A stretch of DNA of 64,000 bases from an uncultured Rhodopila sp. (GTDB lineage Bacteria > Pseudomonadota > Alphaproteobacteria > Acetobacterales > Acetobacteraceae), in the NCBI RefSeq assembly GCF_903944925.1, contig NZ_CAJATU010000072.1, positions 62,001-126,000 on the forward strand, written 5' to 3'. Shown one piece after another: positions 9,327 through 19,373 of the stretch. Positions within the stretch are counted from its first letter, which is position 1, and every line of letters begins with the position of its first letter. The translations under genes and the position numbers were made by a program. Below the pieces are notes generated by a model, which did no database searches, had not been told where the DNA came from, and worked only from the letters and a program-made list of their open reading frames with translations.

Positions 9327-10403
9327 ATGGGCAACTGTCGTTCACACATCACACCTACTGCCCTCGGATCAATCGATCTGGGACACGGGGTCGAAATCGA
9401 GACGCCCGTGATCCTGGCGCCGATGTCCGGTGTCACCGATCTGCCATTCCGCCGCACCGCGAAACAACTCGGCGCGGGGATGGTGGTGTCGGAGATGATC
9501 GCCTCGTGGGCGATGATCCGGGAAAACCGCAAGACCCTCGACATGGCGGAAATCGACGGCCAGGGCGGCGTCTCCGCCGTGCAACTCGCCGGCTGCGACC
9601 CGGCGGCGATGGCTGACGCCGCGCGCCTCGCGGTCGACAAGGGCGCCCACCTGATCGACATCAACTTCGGCTGCCCGGTCAAGAAAGTGGCGGTCGGCCA
9701 GGCCGCCGGCTCCGCGCTGATGCGCGACGAAACCGCCGCCGCGGCGATCCTGGAGGCGACCGTCAAAGCCGTCACGGTCCCGGTGACCCTGAAAATGCGG
9801 ATGGGCTGGGACCATGCCAGCCTGAACGCCCCCCGACTCGCCCGCATCGCGCAAGACTCCGGCATTCGCATGGTCACCGTGCACGGCCGCACCCGCCAGC
9901 AATTCTACACCGGCACCGCCGACTGGGCCTTCGTGCGCCAGGTCAAGGACGCGGTGGACATCCCCGTCATCGTCAACGGCGACATCCTGACCGAATCCGA
10001 TGCCGCCACCGCGCTGGCCCAGTCCGCCGCCGACGGCATCATGATCGGCCGCGGCTGCTACGGCCGTCCCTGGTTCCTCGCCCAGGCCGCGCATTTCCTG
10101 CGCACCGGCGCCCGCATTCCTGATCCTGCGTTGGCCGACCAGAAGGACATCCTGCTCGGCCACTACCGTCTGATGCTCAGCCAGTTCGGCACCGGCCCGG
10201 GCGTTCGCCTCGCCCGCAAGCACCTGTCCTGGTATTCGCGCGGCCTGCCGGGGTCCGCCGAGTTCCGCGCCACCATGAACCGGCTGCCCGATGCCGATGC
10301 CGTGCTGCGCCTGATCGACAGCTTCTACGACCCGCTGATCGCCCGCGGCGCCTCACGCGCATCCGCCACCAACGACGACGCCGACTCCCGGGAGGCGGCA
10401 TGA
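9327..10403 (+). CDS. dusB: tRNA-dihydrouridine synthase (DusB/NifR3 type)
   Basis: 358-residue FMN enzyme that reduces specific uridines in the D-loop of tRNA. The TIM-barrel core shows [16 protein letters not shown] at the N-terminus, [20 protein letters not shown] with the conserved catalytic cysteine, [21 protein letters not shown] and the phosphate-binding VNGDI and [11 protein letters not shown] segments. In many alphaproteobacteria this gene, once called nifR3, heads the ntrBC operon, exactly as here: the stop overlaps the ntrB start (ATGA). The ribosome site before the ATG at 9327 is weak. The first about 15 residues are less conserved, so a slightly later start cannot be excluded. 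Confidence 0.93.
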   Translation: MGNCRSHITPTALGSIDLGHGVEIETPVILAPMSGVTDLPFRRTAKQLGAGMVVSEMIASWAMIRENRKTLDMAEIDGQGGVSAVQLAGCDPAAMADAARLAVDKGAHLIDINFGCPVKKVAVGQAAGSALMRDETAAAAILEATVKAVTVPVTLKMRMGWDHASLNAPRLARIAQDSGIRMVTVHGRTRQQFYTGTADWAFVRQVKDAVDIPVIVNGDILTESDAATALAQSAADGIMIGRGCYGRPWFLAQAAHFLRTGARIPDPALADQKDILLGHYRLMLSQFGTGPGVRLARKHLSWYSRGLPGSAEFRATMNRLPDADAVLRLIDSFYDPLIARGASRASATNDDADSREAA

Positions 10404-11530
10404 TCGGTGCGGTCACCCGTGCCACCCGGCTGCTTGCCCGCGCCAAGGCGGGGGACGCCGCCTCGATCCTGGGTGCGCTGCCGGTCCCGGTGATGCTGAT
10501 CGATCCGGACAACCGCTTCCGCCACGTCAACCAGGCGGCCGAGCAGTTCCTCGGCACCTCCGCCGCCAGCCTCGGCCAGATGACGCTGCAGGACCTGATC
10601 CCGCTGGATAACCCGATCTTCCTGCTGATCGAGCAGGTGCGCAACACCGAGGCGACGATCTCCGACCACGACCTCGATCTCGACAGTCCGCGACTCCAGA
10701 AGCGCGGCATCACCGTGCAGGGATCGCCGCTGCCGGACGAGCCGGGATATGTTCTTCTGGTCATGCAGGACGCCTCCGCCGCCCGCGCGCTGGATCGCCA
10801 GTTGGCGTTCCGCGGCGCCGCCCGCAGCGTTTCCGGCATGGCGGCGATCCTGGCGCATGAGGTGAAGAACCCGCTATCCGGCATCCGTGGCGCCGCCCAG
10901 CTTCTGGAAGCCAGCGTCGGCCCGGCCGACAGGGAACTCGCCGAACTGATCCGCGACGAGGCGGACCGCATCCGCGCCCTGGTGGACCGCATGGAGGCGT
11001 TCGGCGAAAAGCCGATCGCGCGGACGGCCGTGAACATCCATCGGGTGCTGGAACACGTGCGCAAACTGGCGCAGACCGGCTTCGCCGCGCATGTCCGCTT
11101 CCACGAACTGTATGATCCGTCCCTGCCGCCGGTCTGGGCCAACCGCGACCAACTGATCCAGGTGATCCTGAACCTGGTGAAGAACGCGGCCGAAGCGGCG
11201 TCCCGGGAGGGCGCGGCCCACCCCGAGATCACCCTGTCCACCGGCTTCCAGCACGGGGTGCGCGTTGCCATCCCCGGCACCACCGTGCGCATGGACCTGC
11301 CGCTGTTCGTCGCCGTGCGCGACAACGGGTCAGGAATTCCCGAGGACATCAGACCGCATCTGTTCGAGCCCTTCGTGACCTCGAAATCGACCGGCAGCGG
11401 CCTCGGGCTGTCGCTGGTCGCCAAGATCGTCGGTGACCATGGCGGCCTCATCGAGGTCGACAGCCGTCCCGGCCGCACGGAATTCCGCCTCCACCTGCCG
11501 GTGGTGACCGAGAAAGACGCCGATCAATGA
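10400..11530 (+). CDS. ntrB: Nitrogen regulation sensor kinase NtrB
   Basis: 376-residue cytoplasmic histidine kinase. A PAS domain (about residues 25-130) is followed by the dimerisation/phosphorylation helix with the H-box [21 protein letters not shown]. The catalytic ATPase domain carries the N-box [24 protein letters not shown] and [18 protein letters not shown]. No transmembrane segment is visible, as expected for NtrB, which senses nitrogen status through the PII protein and phosphorylates NtrC. It overlaps dusB upstream and ntrC downstream by four bases each, so the three are co-translated. Confidence 0.96.
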   Translation: MIGAVTRATRLLARAKAGDAASILGALPVPVMLIDPDNRFRHVNQAAEQFLGTSAASLGQMTLQDLIPLDNPIFLLIEQVRNTEATISDHDLDLDSPRLQKRGITVQGSPLPDEPGYVLLVMQDASAARALDRQLAFRGAARSVSGMAAILAHEVKNPLSGIRGAAQLLEASVGPADRELAELIRDEADRIRALVDRMEAFGEKPIARTAVNIHRVLEHVRKLAQTGFAAHVRFHELYDPSLPPVWANRDQLIQVILNLVKNAAEAASREGAAHPEITLSTGFQHGVRVAIPGTTVRMDLPLFVAVRDNGSGIPEDIRPHLFEPFVTSKSTGSGLGLSLVAKIVGDHGGLIEVDSRPGRTEFRLHLPVVTEKDADQ

Positions 11531-12984
11531 CTTTGCCCACGGTTTTGATTGCCGACGACGACCGTTCGATAAGGACGGTGCTGACCCAGGCACTCGGGCG
11601 ATCCGGCTACCAGGTGCGCAGCACCGGCAATGCCGCCACCTTGTGGCGCTGGGTCGAGGACGGGGAGGGCGACCTGGTCATCACCGACGTGGTGATGCCG
11701 GATGAGAACGGCCTGGACCTGATCCCCCGCATCAAGCGCATCCGCCCGGATTTGCGGGTGGTGGTCATGAGCGCGCAGTCAACCCTGATCACCGCCGTGA
11801 AGGCCACCCAGCGCGGCGCGTTCGAATACCTGCCGAAGCCGTTCGACCTGCGCGAACTGCTGTCCGTCGTCGGCCGCGCCCTGGCCGCGCCGACGGAGCC
11901 GGCGATCACTGTCGCGGAAGCCAAGGACAGCGAGGAAAGGCTGCCGTTGATTGGCCGCAGCGCCTCGATGCAGGAAATCTATCGCACCATCGCCCGGCTC
12001 ACGACCGCGGACCTGACGGTGATGATCAATGGCGAATCCGGCACAGGGAAGGAACTGGTTGCCCGGGCACTGCACGATTACGGGAAACGCCGGGCCGGTT
12101 CGTTCGTTGCCATCAATATGGCTGCCATTCCGCGCGAACTGATCGAAAGCGAGCTGTTCGGGCATGAACGGGGCGCGTTCACCGGCGCCACCAACCGCTC
12201 CCAGGGTCGCTTCGAGCAGGCCAACGGCGGCACCTTGTTCCTGGATGAAATCGGCGACATGCCGCCGGAAGCGCAGACCCGGCTGCTGCGCGTGCTGCAG
12301 GAGGGCGAGTTCACCAGCGTCGGCGGGCGCCAGCCGATAAAGGCCAACGTCCGCATCATCGCCGCCACCCACCGCGACCTGCGCAACGCGATCCGCCAGG
12401 GCCTGTTCCGCGAGGACCTGTTCTACCGGCTGAACGTCGTGCCGATACGCCTGCCGCCGTTGCGGGAACGCGCCGAGGATATTCCCTCCCTGGCCAGCCA
12501 CTTCCTGGAGCGTGCGCGGGAGGACGGGCTGCCGTTCAAAAGCCTCGACCAGGGCGCGATCGATCGGCTGAAGCAGCATAGTTGGCCGGGCAATGTGCGG
12601 GAACTGGAGAACCTGATGCGGCGGCTCGCGGCCCTGTGTCCGGATGAGGTGATCAGCGCCGACACGGTGGCCGTAGAACTGACGGACCCGGTGCCGATGG
12701 CCGGACCGGCCGCCGCCTCGCCGGGGCCGAACGGGCCGGAGTCGCTCTCCACCGCGGTGGAGCGGCATATCAAGGAGTTTCTCGCCGCGCATAATGACGG
12801 GCTGGGCGTCACCGACGTCTACGACAAGATCATCGCCGAGGTTGAACGGCCGCTGATCCGGCTGACCCTGGCCGCGACGCGGGGCAACCAGATCAAGGCG
12901 GCCTCCATGCTCGGGCTGAACCGGAACACTTTGCGCAAGAAGATCCGCGACCTCGAGATTCCGGTGGTGCGAGGGCTGATGTAA
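11527..12984 (+). CDS. ntrC: Nitrogen regulation response regulator NtrC
   Basis: 485-residue sigma-54 activator. The receiver domain shows IADDDRS, the phospho-accepting aspartate in [12 protein letters not shown] and the conserved lysine in YLPKPFD. The AAA+ domain has Walker [19 protein letters not shown], the sigma-54 contact loop GAFTGA intact, and Walker [14 protein letters not shown]. The C-terminal Fis-type helix-turn-helix is [20 protein letters not shown]. It activates nitrogen-assimilation promoters when phosphorylated by NtrB. The start overlaps ntrB (ATGA); 16 bases separate it from ntrY. Confidence 0.97.
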   Translation: MTLPTVLIADDDRSIRTVLTQALGRSGYQVRSTGNAATLWRWVEDGEGDLVITDVVMPDENGLDLIPRIKRIRPDLRVVVMSAQSTLITAVKATQRGAFEYLPKPFDLRELLSVVGRALAAPTEPAITVAEAKDSEERLPLIGRSASMQEIYRTIARLTTADLTVMINGESGTGKELVARALHDYGKRRAGSFVAINMAAIPRELIESELFGHERGAFTGATNRSQGRFEQANGGTLFLDEIGDMPPEAQTRLLRVLQEGEFTSVGGRQPIKANVRIIAATHRDLRNAIRQGLFREDLFYRLNVVPIRLPPLRERAEDIPSLASHFLERAREDGLPFKSLDQGAIDRLKQHSWPGNVRELENLMRRLAALCPDEVISADTVAVELTDPVPMAGPAAASPGPNGPESLSTAVERHIKEFLAAHNDGLGVTDVYDKIIAEVERPLIRLTLAATRGNQIKAASMLGLNRNTLRKKIRDLEIPVVRGLM

Positions 12985-13000
12985 TGGCAGCAGGTCCACG

Positions 13001-15298
13001 ATGTCGGACGATATGAACGTCTCCCCGCTGCGGACCAGTTTCAAGCGCCGTGCCGCGCCGAATATCATTTCGGAACCGCGATCTTCTCGCTTCGGCCAGT
13101 TCGGCGATTTCGTCCTCGGCAAGGGCTTTACCCTCGCCCTGACCGCGCTGGCCTTCATGGTGGGCCTGGCGACCTTCATCATCCTGGCGCGCGGCTCGCC
13201 GCTGGGCTGGAAGCCGGGCGTCACCGTCGGCCTGGTGCTGGCGAACATGTCCATGCTGCTGATGCTGGGCGCGGTGCTGGCCGGGCGGCTGACGCGGGTG
13301 TGGGTGGAGCGGCGGCGCGGCTCCGCCGGGTCGCGCCTGCATGTCCGGCTGGTGTTCCTGTTCAGCGGCATCGCCGTCGCACCCACCATCGTCGTCGCCT
13401 GCTTCGCCGTGGCGTTCTTCCATTTCGGCATCCAGTCCTGGTTCAACGACCCGGTGCGGGCCTCCCTGGCGGAATCGCTCCAGGTGTCGCGTGGCTACCT
13501 GGAGGAGCACCGCAACAATATCCGCTCCGTCGCGCTGGAGATGGCCAACGATCTGGCCCGCGCCGGGCGGTTCCTGTCGGCGGATCCAACCGTGTTCGCG
13601 GAAGTGCTGGAGACTCAGACCACATTGCGTGGCCTGACCGAGGCGGTGATCTTCGAGCCGACGACCGGGCAGGTGCTGGCCGCGGCCGGCATCTTCGTCG
13701 GCATGGGGGTCGAGGCGCCGCCGCAGGACGCGATCCAGCAGGCGCTGCGCGGCGATGTCGCGGTGCTGAACGCCGGCGACAGCACCCGGGTGAAGGCGGT
13801 GGTGCGGTTGGAATCAACGCCGCCGCTGATCATGCTGATTGGCCGCCCGATCGATCCGGCGATCCTGGGCTATATGCAAAGGACGGAGCAGGCGGTCGCG
13901 GAATACCAGCGGCTCGACCAGAACCGCTCCTGGCTGCAGATCGCCTTCGCCTGGATCTTCGCCATCGTGGCCTTGCTCGTGCTGCTGGCGGCCGGACTTA
14001 TCGGCCTGATCATGGCCAACCAGATCGCCCGCCCCGTCGGCATGCTGATCAACGCGGCGGAACGGGTGCGCTCCGGCGACCTGGCCGTTCGGGTGGAGGA
14101 GGCCGCGACCGGCGACGAACTGGCCGGGCTGTCGCGGGCGTTCAACCGCATGACCGGCCAGCTAGCGGCGCAGCGCACCGAGCTGATGGACGCCTACAGC
14201 CAGATCGACGAACGCCGCCGGTTTACCGAAACCGTGCTGTCCGGCGTCTCGGCGGGCGTCATCGGGCTGGACCAGCAAGGCCGCGTCGAACTGCCGAACC
14301 GCGCCGCCGACGAATTGCTGGGGTTGGACCTGCTGGCCGCCATCGGCCATCCGCTGGCCGAGATCGTTCCCGAATTCGCGCCGCTCTTCCACGAGGCTGT
14401 AGCGTCCCCGGACAAGGCGCGCACGGCGGAAATCCAGACCGGGCCGCTCAATCACCGCCGCATCCTGCTGGTGCGCATCGGCGCCGAACTGTCCGGCGGC
14501 CGCACCGACGGCTTCGTCGTCACCTTCGACGACATCACGGAGCTGCAATCGGCGCAGCGCAAAGCCGCCTGGGCCGACGTCGCCCGCCGCATCGCGCACG
14601 AGATCAAGAACCCGCTGACGCCGATACAGCTTTCCGCCGAGCGCCTGAAGCGCCGCTTCGCCAAGGAAATCCAATCCGATCCGGAGACGTTCGCGCAGTG
14701 CGCCGACACGATCATCAAGCATGTCGGCGATATCGGCCGGATGGTGGATGAATTCTCCGCCTTCGCCCGCATGCCGCATCCGGTGATCAAGCCTGAGGAT
14801 GTCGGGCGGATCGCCCGCGAGGCGCTGGTGCTGCAGAAGACCGCGCGGCCGGGCATCCAGTGGACGACGGACGTGCCGGAGCGCGGACCGGTGGTGCCGT
14901 GCGACAAGCGCATGCTGCGCCAGGCGCTGACCAACCTGTTGCAGAACGCGGCGGATGCGGTGGCCATGCGCGATGGTGCCTCACACATAGCGCTGACCGT
15001 CGAAGACCTTGATACGGATGTGCGAATTTCGGTGGCCGATGACGGAGTCGGGCTGCCGGAGGAGGACCGTGCCCGGCTGACCGAGCCCTATGTGACTCAT
15101 AAGCCGAAGGGAACCGGATTGGGACTGGCGATCGTGAAAAAGATCATGGAAGACCACGGCGGCGCGGTGACCCTGGCCGATGCGCCGGACGGGCCGGGAG
15201 CCGTGGCGAGCCTTATTTTACCGCGGACCCCGGCCTTGGCCGCCCCGGACACAACAACGGCGAATGCCGAGCTGAAGCAGGTGCCCCATGGCGCATGA
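13001..15298 (+). CDS. ntrY: Membrane sensor kinase NtrY
   Basis: 765-residue transmembrane histidine kinase. Hydrophobic helices lie near residues 40-65, 75-95 and 110-135, and again near 305-335, enclosing a periplasmic sensor domain. A HAMP domain (LIMANQIARPVGMLINAAERV) and a PAS domain (LSGVSAGVIGLDQQGRVE) follow. The H-box is RRIAHEIKNPLTPIQLSAERL; the ATPase domain includes NLLQNAADAV and GTGLGLAIVKKIMEDHGG. NtrY with NtrX forms the second nitrogen/redox-related two-component pair adjoining ntrBC in alphaproteobacteria. The coding end overlaps the ntrX start by 11 bases. Confidence 0.95.
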   Translation: MSDDMNVSPLRTSFKRRAAPNIISEPRSSRFGQFGDFVLGKGFTLALTALAFMVGLATFIILARGSPLGWKPGVTVGLVLANMSMLLMLGAVLAGRLTRVWVERRRGSAGSRLHVRLVFLFSGIAVAPTIVVACFAVAFFHFGIQSWFNDPVRASLAESLQVSRGYLEEHRNNIRSVALEMANDLARAGRFLSADPTVFAEVLETQTTLRGLTEAVIFEPTTGQVLAAAGIFVGMGVEAPPQDAIQQALRGDVAVLNAGDSTRVKAVVRLESTPPLIMLIGRPIDPAILGYMQRTEQAVAEYQRLDQNRSWLQIAFAWIFAIVALLVLLAAGLIGLIMANQIARPVGMLINAAERVRSGDLAVRVEEAATGDELAGLSRAFNRMTGQLAAQRTELMDAYSQIDERRRFTETVLSGVSAGVIGLDQQGRVELPNRAADELLGLDLLAAIGHPLAEIVPEFAPLFHEAVASPDKARTAEIQTGPLNHRRILLVRIGAELSGGRTDGFVVTFDDITELQSAQRKAAWADVARRIAHEIKNPLTPIQLSAERLKRRFAKEIQSDPETFAQCADTIIKHVGDIGRMVDEFSAFARMPHPVIKPEDVGRIAREALVLQKTARPGIQWTTDVPERGPVVPCDKRMLRQALTNLLQNAADAVAMRDGASHIALTVEDLDTDVRISVADDGVGLPEEDRARLTEPYVTHKPKGTGLGLAIVKKIMEDHGGAVTLADAPDGPGAVASLILPRTPALAAPDTTTANAELKQVPHGA

Positions 15299-16685
15299 CA
15301 TCCTGATCATTGACGACGAACCGGACATCCGCCTGCTGATCGAGGGGATTCTGCGCGACGAAGGCTACGACACGCGCGGCGCCGGCGATGCCGAGTCGGC
15401 CATCGCGTCGTTCCGCAACCGCCGGCCGTCGCTGGTGATTCTGGACGTGTGGCTGCAAGGCAGCCGCATGGACGGGCTGGGCATCCTGGAGGCGTTCCAG
15501 TCGGAGGAGCCGGCTGTGCCGGTGGTGATGATCTCCGGCCACGGCACGATCGAGATGGCCGTCGGCGCCATCCAGCAGGGCGCCTACGATTTCATCGAAA
15601 AGCCGTTCCAGTCCGATCGCCTGCTGCTGGTGGTGCGCCGCGCCCTGGAAGCCGCCGCATTGGAGCGGGAAAACGCCGAACTGCGCCTGCGCGCCGGGCC
15701 GGAAGCGACCCTGACCGGGGAATCCTCGCTGATTGCGCAGGTTCGCTCCCAGGTCGAGCGGGTGGCGCCGACAGGGTCGCGGGTCATGATCTCGGGTCCC
15801 GCCGGCTCCGGCAAGGAGGTCGTGGCGCGGATGATCCACACCCGGTCGCGCCGCAACACCGGCCCGTTCGTGGTGATGAACTGCGCGACGTTGAATCCCG
15901 GCCGGTTCGAGGAGGAACTGTTCGGGCTGGAGGCGGGCAGCGATCCTTTGACTCATCCGCGCCGCGCCGGCGTGCTGGAACGCGCGCATGGCGGCACCTT
16001 GCTGCTGGACGAGGTCTCCGACATGCCGCTGGAGACCCAGGGCAAGATCGTGCGCGCCTTGCAGGACCAGACCTTCGAGCGGCTGGGCGGATCGTCGCGG
16101 GTGAAGGTGGACGTGCGGGTGCTGTCCACCACCAACCGGGATTTGCAGGCGGAGATCGGGGCGGGGCGGTTCCGGGAGGATCTGTATTACCGCCTGGCGG
16201 TGGTGCCGGTGAAAATCCCGGCCTTGCGCGAACGCCGGGAGGATGTGCCAAGCCTGGCTTTGCACTTTATCAACCGCTCGGCTGAAAGTTCAGGGATTCC
16301 GGTGCGGGCGCTGTCGGCGGATACGCTGGCGGCGTTGCAGGCCTATGATTGGCCCGGCAATGTGCGGCAGTTGCGCAACCTGATGGACTGGCTGCTGATC
16401 ATGGCGCCCGGCCAGGCCGGCGACCCGATCCGCGCCGACATGCTGCCGCCCGAGATCGGCTCACGCGCACCGGCGCTGCTGAATATCGACCCGACGGCGG
16501 ATATCATGTCGCTGCCGCTGCGCGAGGCGCGGGACCTGTTCGAGACGCAGTACCTGCATGCCCAGTTGCTGCGCTTCGGCGGCAATATTTCCCGCACCGC
16601 GCAGTTCGTCGGGATGGAACGGTCCGCACTGCACCGGAAGCTGAAGCAGTTGGGGGTCAATTCGGACGAGCGGGTCGGGGGGTAG
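15288..16685 (+). CDS. ntrX: Response regulator NtrX
   Basis: 465-residue NtrC-family regulator. The receiver domain has IDDEPDIR, the acceptor aspartate in LVILDVWLQGS and the lysine in FIEKPFQ. The AAA+ domain keeps Walker A SGPAGSGKEVVARM and Walker B GGTLLLDEVSDMP, but the GAFTGA loop is replaced by GLEAGSDPLTHPR. This is normal for NtrX and argues against classical sigma-54 activation. The Fis-type HTH is NISRTAQFVGMERSALHRKL. The start lies within the end of ntrY, in another frame. In many relatives hfq follows this operon; here a decayed antitoxin gene does instead. Confidence 0.95.
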   Translation: MAHDILIIDDEPDIRLLIEGILRDEGYDTRGAGDAESAIASFRNRRPSLVILDVWLQGSRMDGLGILEAFQSEEPAVPVVMISGHGTIEMAVGAIQQGAYDFIEKPFQSDRLLLVVRRALEAAALERENAELRLRAGPEATLTGESSLIAQVRSQVERVAPTGSRVMISGPAGSGKEVVARMIHTRSRRNTGPFVVMNCATLNPGRFEEELFGLEAGSDPLTHPRRAGVLERAHGGTLLLDEVSDMPLETQGKIVRALQDQTFERLGGSSRVKVDVRVLSTTNRDLQAEIGAGRFREDLYYRLAVVPVKIPALRERREDVPSLALHFINRSAESSGIPVRALSADTLAALQAYDWPGNVRQLRNLMDWLLIMAPGQAGDPIRADMLPPEIGSRAPALLNIDPTADIMSLPLREARDLFETQYLHAQLLRFGGNISRTAQFVGMERSALHRKLKQLGVNSDERVGG

Positions 16686-16717
16686 GAGAACAGTCCGGCG
16701 TGAAAGTGAGGTGAAGC

Positions 16718-16907
16718 ATGACGGCTTATCTCGCACGTCTTCGCAAAGATCCCGGCAGCGATTTCGGTGTTGATCCTGATTTTCCCGGCTGTGTGACGGC
16801 TGGCGAGACGCGGTCATGCGGGCGCCATGGCGCCGAGCCGGTCGCGGTTCCTGGCTGACGCGGCGGCAGACACGCTCCGCCGGCGTTCGCATCCCGGGTG
16901 GGACTGA
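16718..16907 (+). pseudogene. Decayed HicB-family antitoxin
   Basis: The frame from ATG 16718 reads MTAYLARLRKDPGSDFGVDP and continues DFPGCVTAGET, the diagnostic N-terminus of HicB antitoxins, then runs into unrelated sequence and stops at 16858. In another frame, about 16833-16907, the sequence reads PSRSRFLADAAADTLRR, which matches the usual HicB C-terminal end. The middle of the gene, about 60-70 codons by family length, is missing. A GAGGTG ribosome site remains upstream. No hicA toxin is visible beside it. Confidence 0.72.
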
Positions 16908-17103
16908 CTGCCGATGCCGCCGCCAAATCGTTTCTGTTGAAACTGTCCTCGCTGCCATGCGAACCCCGCATGAAGCGTATACGAAACATTGACATTACCA
17001 GAATAACAGGTCACGAACGATGCGTTTCGGTACTCTGCCCGATGCGCTGGCGGCGCGTTCCACCGGAAGGTTCGATCGTTGGATAGTCCTGAAAACCTTC
17101 TGA

Positions 17104-17241
17104 AAAATCAGCCCGGCGTTCCGAAGCCTTCACAGCATCCGCGCGGTTTCGCGCTGCTTGCGGGGCATGCTGGCCGCGCCGGTGTGATCACCGGCGCCCC
17201 GCACCCTGCCGACCTGTTTCGGCCGGGTTGAGGCGTTACCG
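17104..17241 (+). pseudogene. Remnant of an adenylation-domain C-terminus
   Basis: In the frame of the downstream carrier-thioesterase gene, codons 17158-17241 read LRGMLAAPV, a stop (17185-17187), then SPAPRTLPTCFGRVEALP. Together with the LTPAGKFD that follows, this resembles the end of NRPS adenylation domains, whose last core motif is normally LPLTPNGKVDR. It suggests that the gene downstream was once the tail of a larger peptide synthetase. The match is short, so this is tentative. Confidence 0.4.
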
Positions 17242-18360
17242 TTGACCCCCGCAGGCAAGTTTGACGGTGCAGTGCTCCCGGCGTTTGAGCCAATCGCCAC
17301 GTCCTCGCCGTCACTGGCACAGATACAGGATGAAGTGGCGGCGATCTGGCGCGGTGTCCTGAAGCGCGGCTACATCCCCGCCGACATCGATTTTGTCCGG
17401 CTCGGCGGCGATTCCGTCCTGGAGGTCGGCATGGTCCTTGCGGTCGAGCAGAGGTTTGGCGTCACGCTTGCCCCCGAGCTGATGACCGGCGACATCACCG
17501 TTGCCGGGCTCGCCGCACAGGTCGAGGCCGGCCTCGCCGAGGGGGCCGCAAGGCCGCGGCCACCCGGCGCGCATCGGCCGTTTTTTTGCATCCCGGGCAT
17601 CGGCGGTGACGTGCTGCACCTGTCCGCTCTCGCCCGGCACATGAATACCGAACATCCGTTCGTGGCATTGCGCCATCACGCCATACCGGCTTTCGGCCAT
17701 CCCGATTGCATCGAGGCCATCGCCGCCCGTCTCGTCGCCGCGTTGCTGGAGCACCAGCCGGAGGGGGCGTTCCTGCTCGGCGGCTATTCGGCTGGCGCGA
17801 CGATGGCGTTTGAGATGGCGCAGCAACTGACCGCGATGGGCCACCCGATCGCCCTGCTTGCGCTGATCGATGCGCGGCGGCCGGACTGGCGCCCGGAGCT
17901 TTCCGCCCTGCCGGCCATCGTGTTTACCTTCGTCCGCAACCTGGGTCCGTGGATCCGGGACGACCTGGCGCATTCCAGCGTGCGTCAGGTGCTCAAGGAC
18001 ATTCGGCGCAAGCTGCGCCGTCTCGTCGGTGCCGGCGCATCGGTCGAGGACGCGGTCGAGTTGTCGCGTTATCCCGCGGAGATGCAGGTCGCGATGCAGA
18101 ATACCTACGACGCCCTCGGGCTGTACCGGGTGCGGCCCTGGCGCGGCCGCGTGACGCTGCTCAGGGTTCGGGCCCAGCCTGTGCTGCGACTGCACGCGGA
18201 ACCCTCGCTGGGGTGGGCGGCGGTCGCCCGGGAAGGGGTCGACCTGTATTATGTGGACGGTAACCACCGCACCGCCATGCAGGAGCCGTATGTGCGATCG
18301 CTGGCCGCCGCGCTGCAATCCTGTATCACGCGCGCCGCCGGGCAGACCGCTAGGCCGTGA
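17242..18360 (+). CDS. Orphan carrier protein-thioesterase didomain (NRPS tail fragment)
   Basis: 372 residues if the TTG at 17242 is used; the true start is unclear. After the A10-like LTPAGKFD comes a peptidyl-carrier domain (about residues 25-100) with the phosphopantetheine motif VRLGGDSVLEVG. A type I thioesterase domain then starts near residue 110: the nucleophile is in GGYSAGATMAFEM (GxSxG), an acid candidate in LLALIDARRPDW, and the histidine in YVDGNHRTAMQEPYV. All catalytic residues are therefore present. Such didomains release peptides from the last NRPS module. No adenylation or condensation domain is nearby, so either it works with a remote synthetase or it is a relic that has kept its reading frame. 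Confidence 0.7.
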   Translation: MTPAGKFDGAVLPAFEPIATSSPSLAQIQDEVAAIWRGVLKRGYIPADIDFVRLGGDSVLEVGMVLAVEQRFGVTLAPELMTGDITVAGLAAQVEAGLAEGAARPRPPGAHRPFFCIPGIGGDVLHLSALARHMNTEHPFVALRHHAIPAFGHPDCIEAIAARLVAALLEHQPEGAFLLGGYSAGATMAFEMAQQLTAMGHPIALLALIDARRPDWRPELSALPAIVFTFVRNLGPWIRDDLAHSSVRQVLKDIRRKLRRLVGAGASVEDAVELSRYPAEMQVAMQNTYDALGLYRVRPWRGRVTLLRVRAQPVLRLHAEPSLGWAAVAREGVDLYYVDGNHRTAMQEPYVRSLAAALQSCITRAAGQTARP

Positions 18361-18466
18361 CAGGATAGCTTCTGCGCGTGGATCGAACGGCGGCTTCCCG
18401 CGCCCCCGCCAGACCCCTTGCGACGTTCGGCAGGGTATCGGAACGCCGAGCGGGAGCGGAGATCCA

Positions 18467-19207
18467 TCACAGCATCGGCGCCAGCTCCGGACCCAAGCGG
18501 ATCTGCTCATAGGCCGGCGCGAACAGATCCGGCATGGCCTGCTCCCGCAGCATGTAGCCGCGTCCCCAGATCGTGCCGATGATCCCGTCGGCCCCGGCGC
18601 GGGCGAGCTTTTTTCGCAGTTTGCATACAAAAACGTCGATGATCTTAACCTCCGGTTCATCCATCCCGCCGTAAAGATGGTTCAGGAACGCCTCCTTGGT
18701 CAGGACCATCCCCTTGCGCAGAACCAGCAGCTCCAGGATCGCATATTCCTTCCCGGTCAGGTGCACGTCACGGCCATCGACCGAGACCTCCCGGCTGTCG
18801 AGATTCAGCGCCAGCCGCCCCATCCGCACCGTCGGCTGGCTGAAGCCCTTGCTGCGCCGGACGATCGCCTGCATGCGGGCCAGCAACTCGGCCTTGTCAT
18901 ATGGCTTGATGATGAAATCATCGGCCCCGAGGCTAAGCGCCTTGACCCGCGCCTGCGGCATGGTCAGGCCCGACAGCACCAGAACCGGGGTATCGTTGCG
19001 GGAAATCCGCATGCGGCGGACGACCTCCAGCCCTTCGATATCCGCCAGCGCCAGGTCCAGGACGACGATGTCGTACTCGTAATGGCGCAGCAGTTCGAGT
19101 GCATCCTCGCCGCCCTCGGTCAGATCGGCGACCGCGCCGGCGGCCTTCAGCATCTGCATGATGCTGCGCGCCGCGACGGAATCGTCTTCAACAAGCAGGA
19201 TGCGCAT
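18467..19207 (-). CDS. ctrA: Cell cycle response regulator CtrA
   Basis: 246-residue OmpR-family regulator very close to CtrA. The receiver domain has MRILLVEDDS, the acceptor aspartate in IVVLDLALADIEG and the lysine in FIIKPYDK. The winged-helix DNA-binding domain shows the CtrA hallmark stretches HLTGKEYAILELLVLRKG, FLNHLYGGMDEPEVKIIDVF and VCKLRKKL, ending with TIWGRGYML. CtrA controls cell division, motility and DNA replication timing in alphaproteobacteria; in Acetobacteraceae-type bacteria motility genes are the expected main targets. It is divergent from fliI, which is consistent with that role. An AGGAGG-like site (GGAGGAGC) lies just upstream of the start. There is a C-terminal extension after RGYMLREQA, where many CtrA proteins end. 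Confidence 0.93.
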   Translation of the reverse strand: MRILLVEDDSVAARSIMQMLKAAGAVADLTEGGEDALELLRHYEYDIVVLDLALADIEGLEVVRRMRISRNDTPVLVLSGLTMPQARVKALSLGADDFIIKPYDKAELLARMQAIVRRSKGFSQPTVRMGRLALNLDSREVSVDGRDVHLTGKEYAILELLVLRKGMVLTKEAFLNHLYGGMDEPEVKIIDVFVCKLRKKLARAGADGIIGTIWGRGYMLREQAMPDLFAPAYEQIRLGPELAPML

Positions 19208-19373
19208 AGCTCCTCCTTAATAAATAGTGAATGAATGAATACCACCATAGCGTGTTTTTGGCTATTAATTTTTCATCCTACGAGGGTATTTTTCTCGGAG
19301 CACAGTTGTATTCCCGATTTAAGATACGAAACCTGGTCAAAATATCGTATATTTAGACGGAGCTGTCTTTTTT
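19208..19373. promoter_or_regulatory. AT-rich divergent control region between ctrA and fliI
   Basis: This 166-base gap is markedly AT-rich against its surroundings. It holds three isolated TTAA half-sites (19217, 19265, 19319), but none at the eleven-base spacing of a full CtrA box. Promoters for both genes must lie here; I could not place their elements with confidence. Confidence 0.5.

Noticed and set aside
15288-16685. NtrX as a broken NtrC-type activator because GAFTGA is missing
   Set aside because: Loss of GAFTGA is normal in the NtrX family, so the gene is not damaged.
19208-19373. CtrA autoregulatory box between ctrA and fliI
   Set aside because: Three TTAA half-sites are present, but none are spaced by seven bases, and no second half-site matches at that distance.
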